From Desulfovibrio sp. UIB00 (lineage in GTDB: Bacteria > Desulfobacterota > Desulfovibrionia > Desulfovibrionales > Desulfovibrionaceae): DNA of 64,000 bases. The translations under genes were made by a program, and so were the position numbers. Under the pieces are notes generated by a model. The model was not told the DNA's origin and made no database searches. It saw only the letters and a program-made list of their open reading frames with translations. Location: positions 1-64,000 of the forward strand of contig NZ_JAETXJ010000003.1 in assembly GCF_022508225.1 (NCBI RefSeq). The letters are read 5' to 3'. Shown here one piece after another: positions 26,515 through 35,229 of this stretch (its first letter is position 1; each line of letters starts with the position of its first letter).

Positions 26515-27603
26515 TCAGGCGGGCAAGCCCATTTGCAGGCGGATGTGGCGTACATCCGCTTCTTCAGGTTTGAATGGGTAGTTGCGGATTCCCGGCCCGG
26601 GGCGTGAGTTGGCGTAGGGGCGGTTGCAGGCCACCTCGCCGTCGCGCCCTGTGCAGCCGCAGGTGCGGAATGGTTCGCCCGCATCAATGACTGCATCCAG
26701 ATCAGCCTTGGTCAGGCCGTATCCTGTGAGGGCGTGGCGGTCGTTATAGGTGAAGAACCGCTCGTGGGCGTGGTCATTGTCGATGAGCCAGCGCGCAAGC
26801 TGAATGCGGCGGTACTGGTCAATGGGCGGCGGCAGGCGGTGCGCCAGCGGCGATCCCCCTTCGGGAAAAAACGAAAACAGATGCGTGTTGCCGCCCATGT
26901 CGTGCACTCGCTGCATGGCGCGGCACATGTCCTGCTCGGTTTCGCCCATGCCCACCATAAAGTGCGCCCCGGCCATTCCATGGCCAAATATGTCCAGACT
27001 CTCGCCCAGACACTGCCAATATCGTTTCCATGAGTGCGGCCCACCGACCCCCGCCCCACGGTAATGGTCAAACAGTTCCGGTGTGGCAAGGTCAATGGCT
27101 ACGCCGATCTTGTCCGCCCCGGCTTCGCGCAGTTCCTCAAGGTTTCTGCGGGTAAGGATGGTGGGCGAAACCAGCATGGAAACGGGAATATCAATGGCCT
27201 GCCGCAAACGGCGGCATATCTCTGCAGCATCGCGCGGTGCGCGGCTGTTGGTGAGCATGGAAATACAGATGCGCTTGACGCGTTCCTGACGCCGCACGAT
27301 GCCCGCCACAATTTCATCAACGGTAAATGCTGGCCAGGTCACGCGGATAAAACTTTTGCTCGAGCTTTCCTTCTTTTCTTTTGCGCCAGAGAGGCCGCAG
27401 TAGGCGCACTTGGCAGCGCAGCCCGAGCGGTAGGTCAGCAGCAGGTTGATGCACGAAAGGCAGGCGTTGCGGTAGAAAGAGCCGGGGGCGAAATCGAGCG
27501 TCATGGCGGCGGCAAGGCTCATGCGCGCAACCTCGGGGCTTTGGGGCTGCGTTTGCTGCCAGCAGGGCGGGCATTGGTTTTCAAGTTGGGTGGCTTGGCT
27601 CAT
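26515..27603 (-). CDS. Radical SAM protein, LipS-like (biotin synthase-like)
   Basis: A 362-residue radical SAM enzyme with CX3CX2C at C62/C66/C69 and a biotin synthase-like C-terminal part carrying CGCTGRDGEVACNRPYANS. LipS1 and LipS2 are two radical SAM proteins, first annotated as biotin synthase-like, that together insert sulfur into octanoyl groups in archaea and in sulfur-oxidising bacteria. This gene and its neighbour at 27676, next to a lipoate ligase and a LipT-like flavoprotein, match that set. The ATG at 27603 has GGAG upstream. Which of LipS1/LipS2 it is I cannot settle; the CNRP tail suggests LipS2. Confidence 0.75.
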   Translation of the reverse strand: MSQATQLENQCPPCWQQTQPQSPEVARMSLAAAMTLDFAPGSFYRNACLSCINLLLTYRSGCAAKCAYCGLSGAKEKKESSSKSFIRVTWPAFTVDEIVAGIVRRQERVKRICISMLTNSRAPRDAAEICRRLRQAIDIPVSMLVSPTILTRRNLEELREAGADKIGVAIDLATPELFDHYRGAGVGGPHSWKRYWQCLGESLDIFGHGMAGAHFMVGMGETEQDMCRAMQRVHDMGGNTHLFSFFPEGGSPLAHRLPPPIDQYRRIQLARWLIDNDHAHERFFTYNDRHALTGYGLTKADLDAVIDAGEPFRTCGCTGRDGEVACNRPYANSRPGPGIRNYPFKPEEADVRHIRLQMGLPA

Positions 27604-27675
27604 ATGTTGTCTCCAGCAAAAGTTATTGCGGCAAGCGTTGTGCGAGTAATACTTAGTCAGGCCTGGCTGTGAGAG

Positions 27676-28713
27676 CTACCAGCCCTTTGTTCCCTCGCCC
27701 AGCAGCACCGAGCAGCATGTTTTGCGAAATTCCGCCTGTAATCCCATGCGGGCAGCCAGTGCGGCTGCCTCGTGCGAGGGCAGGGCCATACGGTTGATGC
27801 CCGCCCGCAGCGAAAGAACTTCCAGAGCGCTGGCATCCCGCCTCGGGCGTGCGCAGCCAAGGCTTAGCTGGCTCTGCGGCATAAGCTCACGCGCGCGGAT
27901 CACAAGCCCGCACACGCCGCGCGGGTCTGGCTGGCGCACGTTTTCCATAGCTGTGCCAGCAAGGTTCATGTAGGCCACGATCACCAGCAGCTCTGGCGGA
28001 TGACGCGCCAGAATTTCCAGCGCGTGGTTTTCACCCGCAAACCTCCCAAAATGCAGACCTGCCACAATGTGCGGAACAACCGGCAGCTCTGCCGCAGCCA
28101 GGGCCTCAAGGCTTTGCTCAAGCAGTTGGGGGCCGTCCGGCAGATGATAAACGCTGGCATAGGTCTTTTCGCTGCCAATAACGTCAAGCAGGGCCTGATC
28201 CACGCCAGCCCGTCGCAGGGCCAGAGCCGCGCGGTCGTCCACCATGCCGCAGTGCACGGAAATATAGAGTCCGGTTTCCTGCTTTATGGCAGCAATCGTG
28301 TCGGTAAAATCCTCCCACGGCACTTGTCCGCGCCCGTTGCAGCCGCCGGAAAGCAACACCCCTTGCGCGCCCTGCGCCACCAGATCGCGGCATTTTTGCA
28401 ACAGCCGCTGGGGGGAGCTGACGTCAGGCATATTGAGCAGCAGCTTGCCGCCGCAGTGGGCGCATTGCTGGCGGCAGTTGGCCCCGGTGATGGAAAGCGC
28501 CGGGTACTGGCCCTGCACGCCGTCGCGTACATACATGCCGGGCAGATAGAACAGTATTTTTTTGCCGTGGATTTTCCACGAAAGTTCACGTGCTTCATTA
28601 AGCCGCGCACTATCCCAGCGCAGTTCAGAAGGGATATCCGCTGGCCACGAGGAATAGTAGCCGCCGTATGTTCCAGTGGCGGAATTTCCGCAGGATTCTT
28701 CAGCTTGCAGCAT
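27676..28713 (-). CDS. Radical SAM protein, second LipS-like subunit
   Basis: A 345-residue radical SAM protein with CX3CX2C at C80/C84/C87 (CRQQCAHCGG), a glycine-rich LLSGGCNGRG SAM-binding strand and further conserved Cys near the C-terminus (RKTCCSVLLG). The start at 28713 overlaps the end of the LipT-like gene by 14 nt, with AGGGA upstream, so translation is coupled. Together with the gene at 26515 it would form a two-protein lipoyl synthase, each contributing one of the C6/C8 sulfur insertions. Assignment rests on the cluster as much as on motifs. Confidence 0.72.
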   Translation of the reverse strand: MLQAEESCGNSATGTYGGYYSSWPADIPSELRWDSARLNEARELSWKIHGKKILFYLPGMYVRDGVQGQYPALSITGANCRQQCAHCGGKLLLNMPDVSSPQRLLQKCRDLVAQGAQGVLLSGGCNGRGQVPWEDFTDTIAAIKQETGLYISVHCGMVDDRAALALRRAGVDQALLDVIGSEKTYASVYHLPDGPQLLEQSLEALAAAELPVVPHIVAGLHFGRFAGENHALEILARHPPELLVIVAYMNLAGTAMENVRQPDPRGVCGLVIRARELMPQSQLSLGCARPRRDASALEVLSLRAGINRMALPSHEAAALAARMGLQAEFRKTCCSVLLGEGTKGW

Positions 28714-29770
28714 AGTATTCCCTGAATCCTATCCAGAATCTGTTGATGGCTTTGTCGAGCGAGCCTGTGTGCGCCTCCCATAAAAGGCGGCGCTGGTGCG
28801 CGTGCGACAGAGCGTCGCCGTAAAAATCGGCCCATTCTTCCTCGTAGCCCAGCAGAAGGGTCAGATCGCCATCCAGCACAGCCTTGGCGGCCCAGCGGCC
28901 AGCCATTTCTCCCCCCACCACGGCCTGAAAAATACCAGCCCCTGTGATGGGATGGGTGTGCCCTGCGGCATCGCCTGCAAGTACAGTGTCGCCATATACA
29001 CAGGGGCGGGGCGATCCTGCGGGTATCCAGCCGCCTGTGAGGCCCAGCGGCCTGTCAGCCACAAGGCCAAGCCCGGCCATGCCGCGCACAAAGCGCCGGA
29101 GCGCCCAGCGCAGGCCCGGCGTGCCGGGGGTGGACAGCATGCCAAGGCCCACGTTTGCCACATTGCCCTTGGGGAAAACCCAGGCGTAGCCAGCGCGGAT
29201 GCTTTCATCAAAATAGATGTGGGTGTGTTCCAGATGTTCCAGCAGGGGCAGACGCACCTGAATGGACGGCAGGCAGTGCGGGCGGGGCAGGCCAAGCCAG
29301 CGCGCCACGCGCGAAACAGGGCCGTCAGCCCCGATAACAACCTTGGCTGACACGCCCACAGTGGCGCTGTTCGGCGCGGACAGCAGCACTTTGCCGCCCG
29401 CGCCGCCTTCGCGGCCAACAGCGGCGTGACCAAGAAGAATCCTCGCGCCGCTGCTCACGGCGGCACGGGCAAGAGCCTGATCGAACATTTCCCTGTCGAT
29501 CACGCAGCCGGGGGCGCTCATATCCTGTATGCAGCGGCCATGCAGAAAGCTGCGCATGCCTGTTGTGCGCTGCACGATGTATTCGTCCCCCACGTTGGCC
29601 TGCCCGACCAGCATGGCCGGGATGTATTCCGCGCAGCGAACGGGCCTGCCCACAATGCGCCGCCGCTCGGCAACAATTACTGAAGCCCCGGCCAGAGCCG
29701 CAGCCCGCGCGGCGCTTGATCCGGCAGGGCCGCCGCCCACCACAAGAACATCGCAGTTGAGTACGCGCAT
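28700..29770 (-). CDS. FAD-dependent oxidoreductase, geranylgeranyl-reductase family (LipT-like)
   Basis: A 356-residue flavoprotein. VLVVGGGPAGSSAA near the N-terminus is the Rossmann FAD motif, VIGADGPVSRVAR is the family's second motif, and GDAAGHTHPITGAGI is the third FAD motif. Its length and motifs fit the geranylgeranyl reductase-like family to which LipT, the flavoprotein found with LipS1/LipS2, belongs. Start choice: the frame opens at 29812 inside the ligase gene, but the ATG at 29770 has a GGGAGG site and begins 5 nt beyond the ligase stop. Probably supplies electrons to the LipS-like radical SAM pair. Confidence 0.78.
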   Translation of the reverse strand: MRVLNCDVLVVGGGPAGSSAARAAALAGASVIVAERRRIVGRPVRCAEYIPAMLVGQANVGDEYIVQRTTGMRSFLHGRCIQDMSAPGCVIDREMFDQALARAAVSSGARILLGHAAVGREGGAGGKVLLSAPNSATVGVSAKVVIGADGPVSRVARWLGLPRPHCLPSIQVRLPLLEHLEHTHIYFDESIRAGYAWVFPKGNVANVGLGMLSTPGTPGLRWALRRFVRGMAGLGLVADRPLGLTGGWIPAGSPRPCVYGDTVLAGDAAGHTHPITGAGIFQAVVGGEMAGRWAAKAVLDGDLTLLLGYEEEWADFYGDALSHAHQRRLLWEAHTGSLDKAINRFWIGFREYYAAS

Positions 29771-29774
29771 GGGG

Positions 29775-31355
29775 CTACCTCCCGGCGTGGCCTTGCGCCT
29801 GCTGCGCCACACGCAAAATGGAGTGCAGCAGGGGCATGTTCAGGCTTGTCTGGCTGCGGAACTGCCCCTGATGGGCGGCCTCGCTCTGATCCAGCTCGTA
29901 GCAGGTGGTGTTTTCTATATCTATGAGAATGCCGGGCAGGCCCATGCGGTCAAAATCTTCCGCATGCTTGATGTAGAAGGGCTGGCAGCAGCAGCCGATG
30001 AAGGCGGACACGCCCTGCCCCTTGAGCTTGCCCAGTTCTTCCATGAGATCTTCAAAGTTGGTTATGCAGACCGTGCGCAGTTTGCGCTCATGCCCCAGAG
30101 CCCAGGCTTCGCCTACGGAACATTCGCCGCAGGCGCGGCAGGCCTTGGTAAAGCGGAGGTCGCAGTCCTTGAGTTTTGCGCAGTAGGGCAGCAGCAGGGC
30201 TTGCGGCCCGGCGGCCAGCACCTGATCAAAGTTGCCGTTGGTGGTGAAGATGCGGTTGCAGTGTTCAATTGGGATGCCGTGGCGGGCAATGGCGGCTTTT
30301 TCCATGGCCATGCGCAGGGGAATGCAGATGTCTTCCGCGTTCATGTCTGGTATGGCTATATGCCCTTCGTTGAAAAAGTCGTGGATGCTGCCGCAGAGGT
30401 GCTCCGTATTCAGGGGCTGTCCGCGCAGGGCAGCCTCAAGGTCAAAGAGGGCACGCGCGGGGAAAGACAGGAAGTCTCCGGTAATAAAAACGTTTTTGAG
30501 CACACGGCGCGGCATGTTCAGCTGCATGGTCACGCGCACAAGGCCGTAAGGCGATTTGCGCGCGCCCTGCACCACCTCTGTCTTTTCATAGGTGGGGCGC
30601 ACCATGTCTATCCATTCCTGCGACTGAAAATAGGGCAGCCGCTCGGCAAGCTTGTCTTCCTCCTCGGCGGTGAGGCCGCCGGGCACAAGGTTTATACCCA
30701 TGTGCCGCTCAAAGGCATCGGCAAGGGCCGCTTTGATGTCAGCGCTGGCAGGCACGTGTCCAAGCTCCCACGCCAGACAGGTGACGCGCTTTTTGATGGA
30801 ATCAATTTCCTTGGCTTTCAGCTTTTCCACAGGCACGCGCAGGCATTTGAGCATGGTTTCCACGTCAAAATCCACCAGCAGCGTACCCTGGAACAGAAAG
30901 GCCGCGTCGCAGTCCGTACCGCCTGTGCCGGATATCTTGCGGCCAGCAACTTCTATGTCGTTGCGGGGGCGAAATGCCGCGTCAATGCCCATGCCGCGCA
31001 GGGCAGTGACGGTAGGTTCGCACAGGCGGCGGAACAAGTTGGCGTTGGGAATGCCCACGCCAAAAAAAGACTTGTCGCAGATAAGCTCCCAGCCGATCTG
31101 GTTTTCATCAAAGAGCAGGCCGCCACCGCCCGTGATGCGGCGGTTGATGTCGATTCCCTGCTCGCGGCAGTAGGAAAGGCGGATTTCTTCCTGTATGGAC
31201 TGGTGAAAACCCACCAGCACCGTTGCCGGTTTGAACTGCAAAAAACGCAGCGTATCCTGTGAGCGGCCACTGCCGCGAATTTCAAGCAGCACCTCGTCAA
31301 GGGCCATGTTTTCCGCCGCCGTAAGCGGCGGCAAATCAAGCAATCGCCACTGCAT
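29775..31355 (-). CDS. Lipoate-protein ligase fused to a C-terminal DUF116 Cys-rich domain
   Basis: 526 residues. Residues about 1-260 are an LplA-type ligase: RRITGGGG (72-79) and DIEVAGRKISGTGG with the conserved Lys140. An LplB-like accessory domain follows (to about 345). The last 160 residues match DUF116, with a Cys-rich run YCAKLKDCDLRFTKACRACG and GCCCQP that could hold an iron-sulfur centre. The enzyme would attach lipoate or octanoate to the E2 and GcvH-like carriers encoded next door. An AGGAGG site precedes the ATG. The ligase-DUF116 fusion in a LipS/LipT cluster suggests that ligation and sulfur insertion are coupled. Confidence 0.82.
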   Translation of the reverse strand: MQWRLLDLPPLTAAENMALDEVLLEIRGSGRSQDTLRFLQFKPATVLVGFHQSIQEEIRLSYCREQGIDINRRITGGGGLLFDENQIGWELICDKSFFGVGIPNANLFRRLCEPTVTALRGMGIDAAFRPRNDIEVAGRKISGTGGTDCDAAFLFQGTLLVDFDVETMLKCLRVPVEKLKAKEIDSIKKRVTCLAWELGHVPASADIKAALADAFERHMGINLVPGGLTAEEEDKLAERLPYFQSQEWIDMVRPTYEKTEVVQGARKSPYGLVRVTMQLNMPRRVLKNVFITGDFLSFPARALFDLEAALRGQPLNTEHLCGSIHDFFNEGHIAIPDMNAEDICIPLRMAMEKAAIARHGIPIEHCNRIFTTNGNFDQVLAAGPQALLLPYCAKLKDCDLRFTKACRACGECSVGEAWALGHERKLRTVCITNFEDLMEELGKLKGQGVSAFIGCCCQPFYIKHAEDFDRMGLPGILIDIENTTCYELDQSEAAHQGQFRSQTSLNMPLLHSILRVAQQAQGHAGR

Positions 31356-31484
31356 ATGCGCCTCCTGATCGGGTGTACGCGCCTCTTGCAGTCCGGATTA
31401 CCCTTTCCGCGCTGTACACCCCGTTTGTGCTGCGTTTTGTTGTTCCTGCGCTGCCCGCCGGCATGCCACAATGTCGTTGGGGCA

Positions 31485-32756
31485 TTACGCCTGCGCTGAT
31501 GCCGCCGCCTGAACTGCTTGTGCCGTGCTGTCTGCCCTGGCTTTTGCCTCACTGGCGTGCGCCTGGAGTGAGCGGGCCACAAGCTGGCTCATGTCCAGCA
31601 CTTCTATGTTCACCTTGTTGCGCTTGGCATAGGTGGTCATGGTGCGCACGCACTGCTGGCAGTTGGTCACAATGGCCTGCGCCCCGGTGCGTACGGCTTC
31701 TTCAACCTTGCGCTTGGACATGGCCGCCGAAAGATCGGGGTCGATCATTTCCAGGTTTCCGCCGCCGCCGCAGCACAGGCAATGCCGCCTGTTATGCTCC
31801 ATTTCCACAAGCGTCAGGCCGGGAATGCGCGCCATGACCTCGCGCGGCTCGTCAAACACGCGCCCGCCGCGCCCCAGATCGCAGGGGTCGTGGTAGGTCA
31901 CTGTCATGGGCAGCTCGCCAAGGGGCAGCCTGTTTTCAAGCACGAGCTGCATGACCATTTCAGAGGCATGCGCCAGCTCGAATTCCGGCGGGTAGGATTC
32001 GCGCCAGATCTGGTAGCAGGAGGGGCAGGTAAACACGACCTTGCGCGCGCCCCGCGCCTTCACAGCCTCCACATTATGCTTGATGATGGCGGGCAGATCG
32101 GCGCTCTGGCCGGAACCCACAAGGGGGAAGCCGCAGCACCATTCATCGCCTGCCATGATGGTAAAATCCACGCCTGCGGCTTCCAGAATTTCCACAAAGG
32201 CCATAGGTATTTTTTGCGCCAGCGGAAAGTACGCGCCTACGCAGCCAGTAAAATAGACCACTTCAGCCCTGGCTTTCTGCCCGCCGCCCTTGGGGGGCTT
32301 GCGCATGTCGTCCACCCAGTCGCCGCGTTCGTCGTTGTCTTCGGCAAAGACGTTGTGGCTGTCTTCAAGATTGGTGCGGATCATGCGGATTTTTTCCGGG
32401 GCGTCGCCCGTGCGCGAAAGTTCTTCGCGCAGGGCGAGCCACAGATCTTTAAGGGGCAGGCCAGCGGGGCATACTTCCTCGCAATCGCCACAGAGCGAAC
32501 AGCGAAACACCGAAGTGCCGTATTCCTTGAGGCGTTCCGGCGTGGCCACAGGTTCGCGCCCCAGCACTTCGCCCAAGGCCCGCCAGAGGAAACTGCGGTC
32601 GCGCAGGAGCTTTTTCAGGTTGTCCATACGCACCTGAGCCGAAAGATCCGCGTCGCCCGATGCCGCCACCGCCGGACACACTGTCAGGCACTGCCCGCAT
32701 TCGGTGCAGGCGTCGAGCGCCATGCGCTGTCGTATGCTGAATGCTGTGTGACGCAT
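31485..32756 (-). CDS. HdrD/GlpC-like iron-sulfur protein with two CCG domains
   Basis: 423 residues. Two ferredoxin-type CX2CX2CX3CP motifs (C17-C27 region and about 86-97) bind [4Fe-4S] clusters. Two CCG domains follow (WCCGFPLVGSG...CPSC and HDPCDLGRGG...CLCCGGGG), the type that forms the noncubane clusters of heterodisulfide reductase HdrB/HdrD. No signal peptide, so cytoplasmic. It starts 3 nt after the GcvH-like gene and shares the transcript with an 11-haem/cytochrome b-like protein, the probable membrane partner. By analogy with sHdr-LbpA systems it may reduce or oxidise the lipoyl group on the GcvH-like carrier. That link is inference. Confidence 0.85.
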   Translation of the reverse strand: MRHTAFSIRQRMALDACTECGQCLTVCPAVAASGDADLSAQVRMDNLKKLLRDRSFLWRALGEVLGREPVATPERLKEYGTSVFRCSLCGDCEEVCPAGLPLKDLWLALREELSRTGDAPEKIRMIRTNLEDSHNVFAEDNDERGDWVDDMRKPPKGGGQKARAEVVYFTGCVGAYFPLAQKIPMAFVEILEAAGVDFTIMAGDEWCCGFPLVGSGQSADLPAIIKHNVEAVKARGARKVVFTCPSCYQIWRESYPPEFELAHASEMVMQLVLENRLPLGELPMTVTYHDPCDLGRGGRVFDEPREVMARIPGLTLVEMEHNRRHCLCCGGGGNLEMIDPDLSAAMSKRKVEEAVRTGAQAIVTNCQQCVRTMTTYAKRNKVNIEVLDMSQLVARSLQAHASEAKARADSTAQAVQAAASAQA

Positions 32757-32759
32757 GAT

Positions 32760-33185
32760 TTAATCCTTTTTGAACTTCTTGATGTCCTCTTGCAGCCATG
32801 CTTCAAGAACGTCCTTGCCGCCGTGAATGAGGGTATTGATCTGGCTCATGTCGGCGGGCTTGATCCTGTACATCCAGCCCTTGCCGTAGCAGTCGCCGTT
32901 GATGAGGGTTGGGTTGGCCTCCAGCTCTTCGTTGACTGCCGTGATTTCGCCGTCGGCGGGGCTGTAGACGGTGCCAAGCCATTTGCCCGATTCCACCTTG
33001 GCGAACTTTTTCCCGGCGGTGACGGCCTTGCCCACAAAGGGCAACTGCACAAACACGATCTGGCCTGCCAGCTTTTCGGCAAAGTCGTCCATGCCAATGA
33101 CCAGCTCGTCGCCGTCAACGCGGGTCCAGAAGTGGTACTGGTCGTAGTACAGTTCCTCGGGCATGTTGTATCCGGCAATTTCCAT
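32760..33185 (-). CDS. GcvH-like lipoyl carrier protein
   Basis: A 141-residue single lipoyl-domain protein. VESGKWLGTVYSPADGEI places the lipoyl lysine at Lys68, aligned with the VESVKA site of glycine-cleavage H protein. The sequence between and after differs from standard GcvH, and no gcvT or gcvP is nearby. It lies between the multihaem/membrane protein (30 nt away) and the HdrD-like gene (3 nt away). It is therefore more likely a dedicated carrier, comparable to LbpA of the sHdr sulfur-oxidation system, than part of glycine cleavage. The adjacent lipoate genes would modify it. Confidence 0.88.
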   Translation of the reverse strand: MEIAGYNMPEELYYDQYHFWTRVDGDELVIGMDDFAEKLAGQIVFVQLPFVGKAVTAGKKFAKVESGKWLGTVYSPADGEITAVNEELEANPTLINGDCYGKGWMYRIKPADMSQINTLIHGGKDVLEAWLQEDIKKFKKD

Positions 33186-33215
33186 GATTAACTCCTTAAT
33201 GTGATGGGTTAGGCC

Positions 33216-35219
33216 TTAGTGGCGGCCGCGAATGGTCTGAACAAGCAGGAACAGGGGAGCCGTGAACATGTGCCGCAACTGGCTGAAGGGTATGTAAGCC
33301 ACCGTCAGCGCGGTGAGCACCGCATGTGCGTACCAGCCCCAGCCGTAGATGCGCGCCAGCGTTGCCTGCCCCAGAGGAGCAAGGCCCAGCGCCAGCGCAT
33401 GCCCGGCAAAGGCATAGCCGCTGCCTTCTGGCATGCCCGTGAGGGCGATGCGCATGCCTTCAAGCACAAAGCCCGTTAGCGTGATGCCCAGCAGCAGATA
33501 CAGCGCAAGCCAGTCGTGGCGCGGTGCGTTTGCAACGGCGCTTTTTTCGCGCCGCCACAGCACGGCGGCCAGCAACAGGCCCAGCAACAGGGCAAGCCCG
33601 CTCAGATCAAAGAGGAAGGCTCCAGCACCCCAGTTTTTATCCAGCAGCAGCCAGGGCCATTCCTGCGCGGGCGACAGGAGCGAACCAGTCAGACCCAGCA
33701 GACCCCAGACAAAGCGGAACAGGAAGGGGAAGAATATGAGCGCATGCACGGCCCAGCGCAGGGGCGATTCCCGGTAGAGCCGCCGTTGCAGGAAGACATC
33801 GCAGCACAGGGCAACCCATCGGTTTTCACCAGTTGCGTGCTGGTGCGGCGCGGGGCAGGCGTGGCTTTGCCCCGTTGCGGCATCCCCATCTGTGCCCTTT
33901 TGCGGCGATCCCTTGCCCAAATTGGCGCAAGAGAACCAGAACAGCCCCATGCCAGCAAAGACCAGCACAAATACGCCAAGACCGATCTGACCGGAGGTGT
34001 CCTGCACACTGAATGTGGCAGCGTGGCACCCCATGCAGAGCACGCTCTTGGGCGGCAGTATGGCGTTGGCAGCGCCAACATTGCCGTTGCCCGCAAAGCC
34101 ACTTGTGGAGCCGCCAGAATCTGCGCTCCTCGCCACGGTTGAGACAGGGGCGGCGCTATGGCAGCGCACGCAGGAGGCTGTGCCGCTGGCAAGGGTCATG
34201 GAATGCACGTTGAGCGGCCCGGAATTGATGGCATAATCAACCTTGCCGTCCTTGAGCACTGGTGTGACGCCGGAAAGATGGCACGCCCCGCAGCTCACAT
34301 TGCTGTGGGCATCATGGATTGTCTTTTCGTCATGCCTTGTGTGGCAGGTGAGGCAGTTGACGCGTTCCTGCCTGTTGTGAGGGTACCGTGCCGCATCCTT
34401 GTGGCAGGTGAGGCAGTTCATGTCGCCGTGGGTCATGGATTTCATGCCCTCAGCGGAGATTCTGGGCGTGACCGCAGCAGGCGCGGCAGCGCTTGATTCC
34501 GGTCCGTGACAAGAGAGGCACATTGCTGGCCCCTGCGGTTCTTTGCCCTTGTTAAATGCCACAGGCGCTGCGGTGGAGCCGCCCTGAGGCCTGGAGGCAG
34601 ATACGCCAGCAGCTATGCCCTTGCCAGTCTTGAGTCCATGGCAGGAAAGACATGCGGCAACATCTGGCGCGGGCTTGGGCAGGTCTGTCTGCGTCTTGTG
34701 GCAGACGCCGCAGGATTGGCTCATGTCGCCCGCAGGGCGCAGACCCTTGGCTCTGGCCTCGGGCGCGAGAACATAGTGTGGGTTGTGACAGGTAACGCAG
34801 TTGTTATAGTCCTGCGTTTTCATTACCGGTTTGCCGCCGTGCATCCCTTTTGCCAGATTATCTTCAACTTCGCCGTGGCATTGCAGGCAGGTTTCCCGGT
34901 CAAATGCCGTACTGGCGGGCTTGTTGAGTTTGTCTGCCCGTGGGTGCTGGTGGTCGGCCTGCTCGGCGTGACAGTCTGCGCACGACATGTTGGCATGGGC
35001 AGAGGCGTGGAAGCCTGTTTCATCTATAAACCACGTTCTGCCCGGTCTGACGGCGGTGTTTTGCTGGTCGTCACCCGCATGAGCGGGCAGGGTAGCCGCC
35101 AACAGCACGATACAGGCCGTTATCATGCAGGCCGCAACAGCATGGGCCGTCAGCGTACGGGCCGCCGGAAACATCGGGGCGGCCTTGGTTGGGCCGCATT
35201 TGCGCATCCTCAGCTTCAT
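33216..35219 (-). CDS. 11-haem cytochrome c fused to a NarI/HdrE-like membrane domain
   Basis: 667 residues. An N-terminal signal/anchor (about 25-48) is followed by a periplasmic region with eleven CXXCH haem sites (for example CADCH, CLQCH, CVTCH, CGVCH, CLSCH twice, CLTCH twice, CGACH, CVRCH, CMGCH). From about residue 405 there are about six hydrophobic helices with scattered His, like the cytochrome b subunit NarI/HdrE. Its downstream neighbours are the lipoyl carrier and the HdrD-like protein, so it probably connects that soluble pair to the quinone pool or to periplasmic cytochromes. The GAGGAG site supports the start at 35219, 10 nt after the LipB-LipA gene. Confidence 0.85.
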   Translation of the reverse strand: MKLRMRKCGPTKAAPMFPAARTLTAHAVAACMITACIVLLAATLPAHAGDDQQNTAVRPGRTWFIDETGFHASAHANMSCADCHAEQADHQHPRADKLNKPASTAFDRETCLQCHGEVEDNLAKGMHGGKPVMKTQDYNNCVTCHNPHYVLAPEARAKGLRPAGDMSQSCGVCHKTQTDLPKPAPDVAACLSCHGLKTGKGIAAGVSASRPQGGSTAAPVAFNKGKEPQGPAMCLSCHGPESSAAAPAAVTPRISAEGMKSMTHGDMNCLTCHKDAARYPHNRQERVNCLTCHTRHDEKTIHDAHSNVSCGACHLSGVTPVLKDGKVDYAINSGPLNVHSMTLASGTASCVRCHSAAPVSTVARSADSGGSTSGFAGNGNVGAANAILPPKSVLCMGCHAATFSVQDTSGQIGLGVFVLVFAGMGLFWFSCANLGKGSPQKGTDGDAATGQSHACPAPHQHATGENRWVALCCDVFLQRRLYRESPLRWAVHALIFFPFLFRFVWGLLGLTGSLLSPAQEWPWLLLDKNWGAGAFLFDLSGLALLLGLLLAAVLWRREKSAVANAPRHDWLALYLLLGITLTGFVLEGMRIALTGMPEGSGYAFAGHALALGLAPLGQATLARIYGWGWYAHAVLTALTVAYIPFSQLRHMFTAPLFLLVQTIRGRH

Positions 35220-35229
35220 ACCATTCTCC

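Noticed and set aside
29529-31262. 577-codon plus-strand open frame
   Set aside because: It is antisense to the lipoate ligase and LipT-like genes, which have family motifs and ribosome sites; the plus-strand translation has no recognisable domain.
32760-33185. Glycine cleavage H protein as part of a gcv operon
   Set aside because: No gcvT or gcvP anywhere in the window and the neighbours are HdrD-like and cytochrome genes, so a dedicated lipoyl carrier is the better call.
31782-33191. 469-codon plus-strand open frame
   Set aside because: Antisense to the HdrD-like and GcvH-like genes in GC-rich DNA; no motif or ribosome site.
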